This document shows, one piece after another, positions 5,186-5,205 of a DNA stretch of 5,205 bases; position 1 is the first letter of the stretch, and every line of letters begins with the position of its first letter. The position numbers and the translations under genes are program-made. The stretch lies in contig JAPPDN010000020.1 in NCBI GenBank assembly GCA_028824575.1, positions 356 to 5,560 on the forward strand, written 5' to 3'. The notes under the pieces were generated by a model, which had not been told where the DNA came from, did no database searches, and worked only from the letters and a program-made list of their open reading frames with translations. This DNA is from Candidatus Poribacteria bacterium. Its GTDB lineage: Bacteria > Poribacteria > WGA-4E > WGA-3G.

Positions 5186-5205
5186 CGTTCATTTAATCGC
5201 TTTCT

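Overview
The window reads as a bacterial chromosome segment of mixed metabolic and accessory content. Two phytanoyl-CoA dioxygenase (PhyH) family paralogues side by side, a secretin, and short GTAG-type hairpin repeats between genes would suit an uncultured Gram-negative lineage rich in PhyH genes, such as Candidatus Poribacteria. That placement is an inference from gene content, since no rRNA or other marker is present. Shine-Dalgarno sites of the AGGAGG type and sigma70-like promoters are visible.

Layout. Bases 1-217 hold the 3' end of a secretin gene (+ strand), followed by a long hairpin with a T-run (226-284) that looks like its terminator. Bases 285-600 contain no convincing gene. They hold two copies of a 72-bp tandem repeat (447-584) made of TATGTATA/TATACATA inverted repeats. 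Bases 601-2138 are a two-gene minus-strand operon: a small DprA/Smf-like (SLOG-fold) protein, then a PhyH dioxygenase translationally coupled to it by a TAATG overlap. Bases 2139-2347 form a divergent control region with a good promoter on each strand and a perfect 7-bp inverted repeat that brackets the rightward -10 box exactly. Bases 2348-3220 encode a second PhyH dioxygenase on the plus strand. Bases 3228-3316 carry two near-identical 43-bp REP-like hairpin repeats between convergent genes. Bases 3327-5185 are a second minus-strand operon: an AAA/ABC-type ATPase of the OLD/DUF3696-like kind, overlapping by 4 bp (TTGA) a PIN-like nuclease gene that starts with TTG behind a perfect AGGAGG.

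How the genes may work together. The two dioxygenases flank one regulatory region and may act on related substrates or answer the same signal. The DprA-like protein is cotranscribed with one of them, which is an unusual partnership. The ATPase-PIN pair has the architecture of a sensor-ATPase plus toxic-nuclease defence module (compare PARIS, an AAA15 ATPase with a Toprim nuclease). It is the best candidate in the window for a poorly described system. No function here is shown by anything beyond sequence motifs and gene order.
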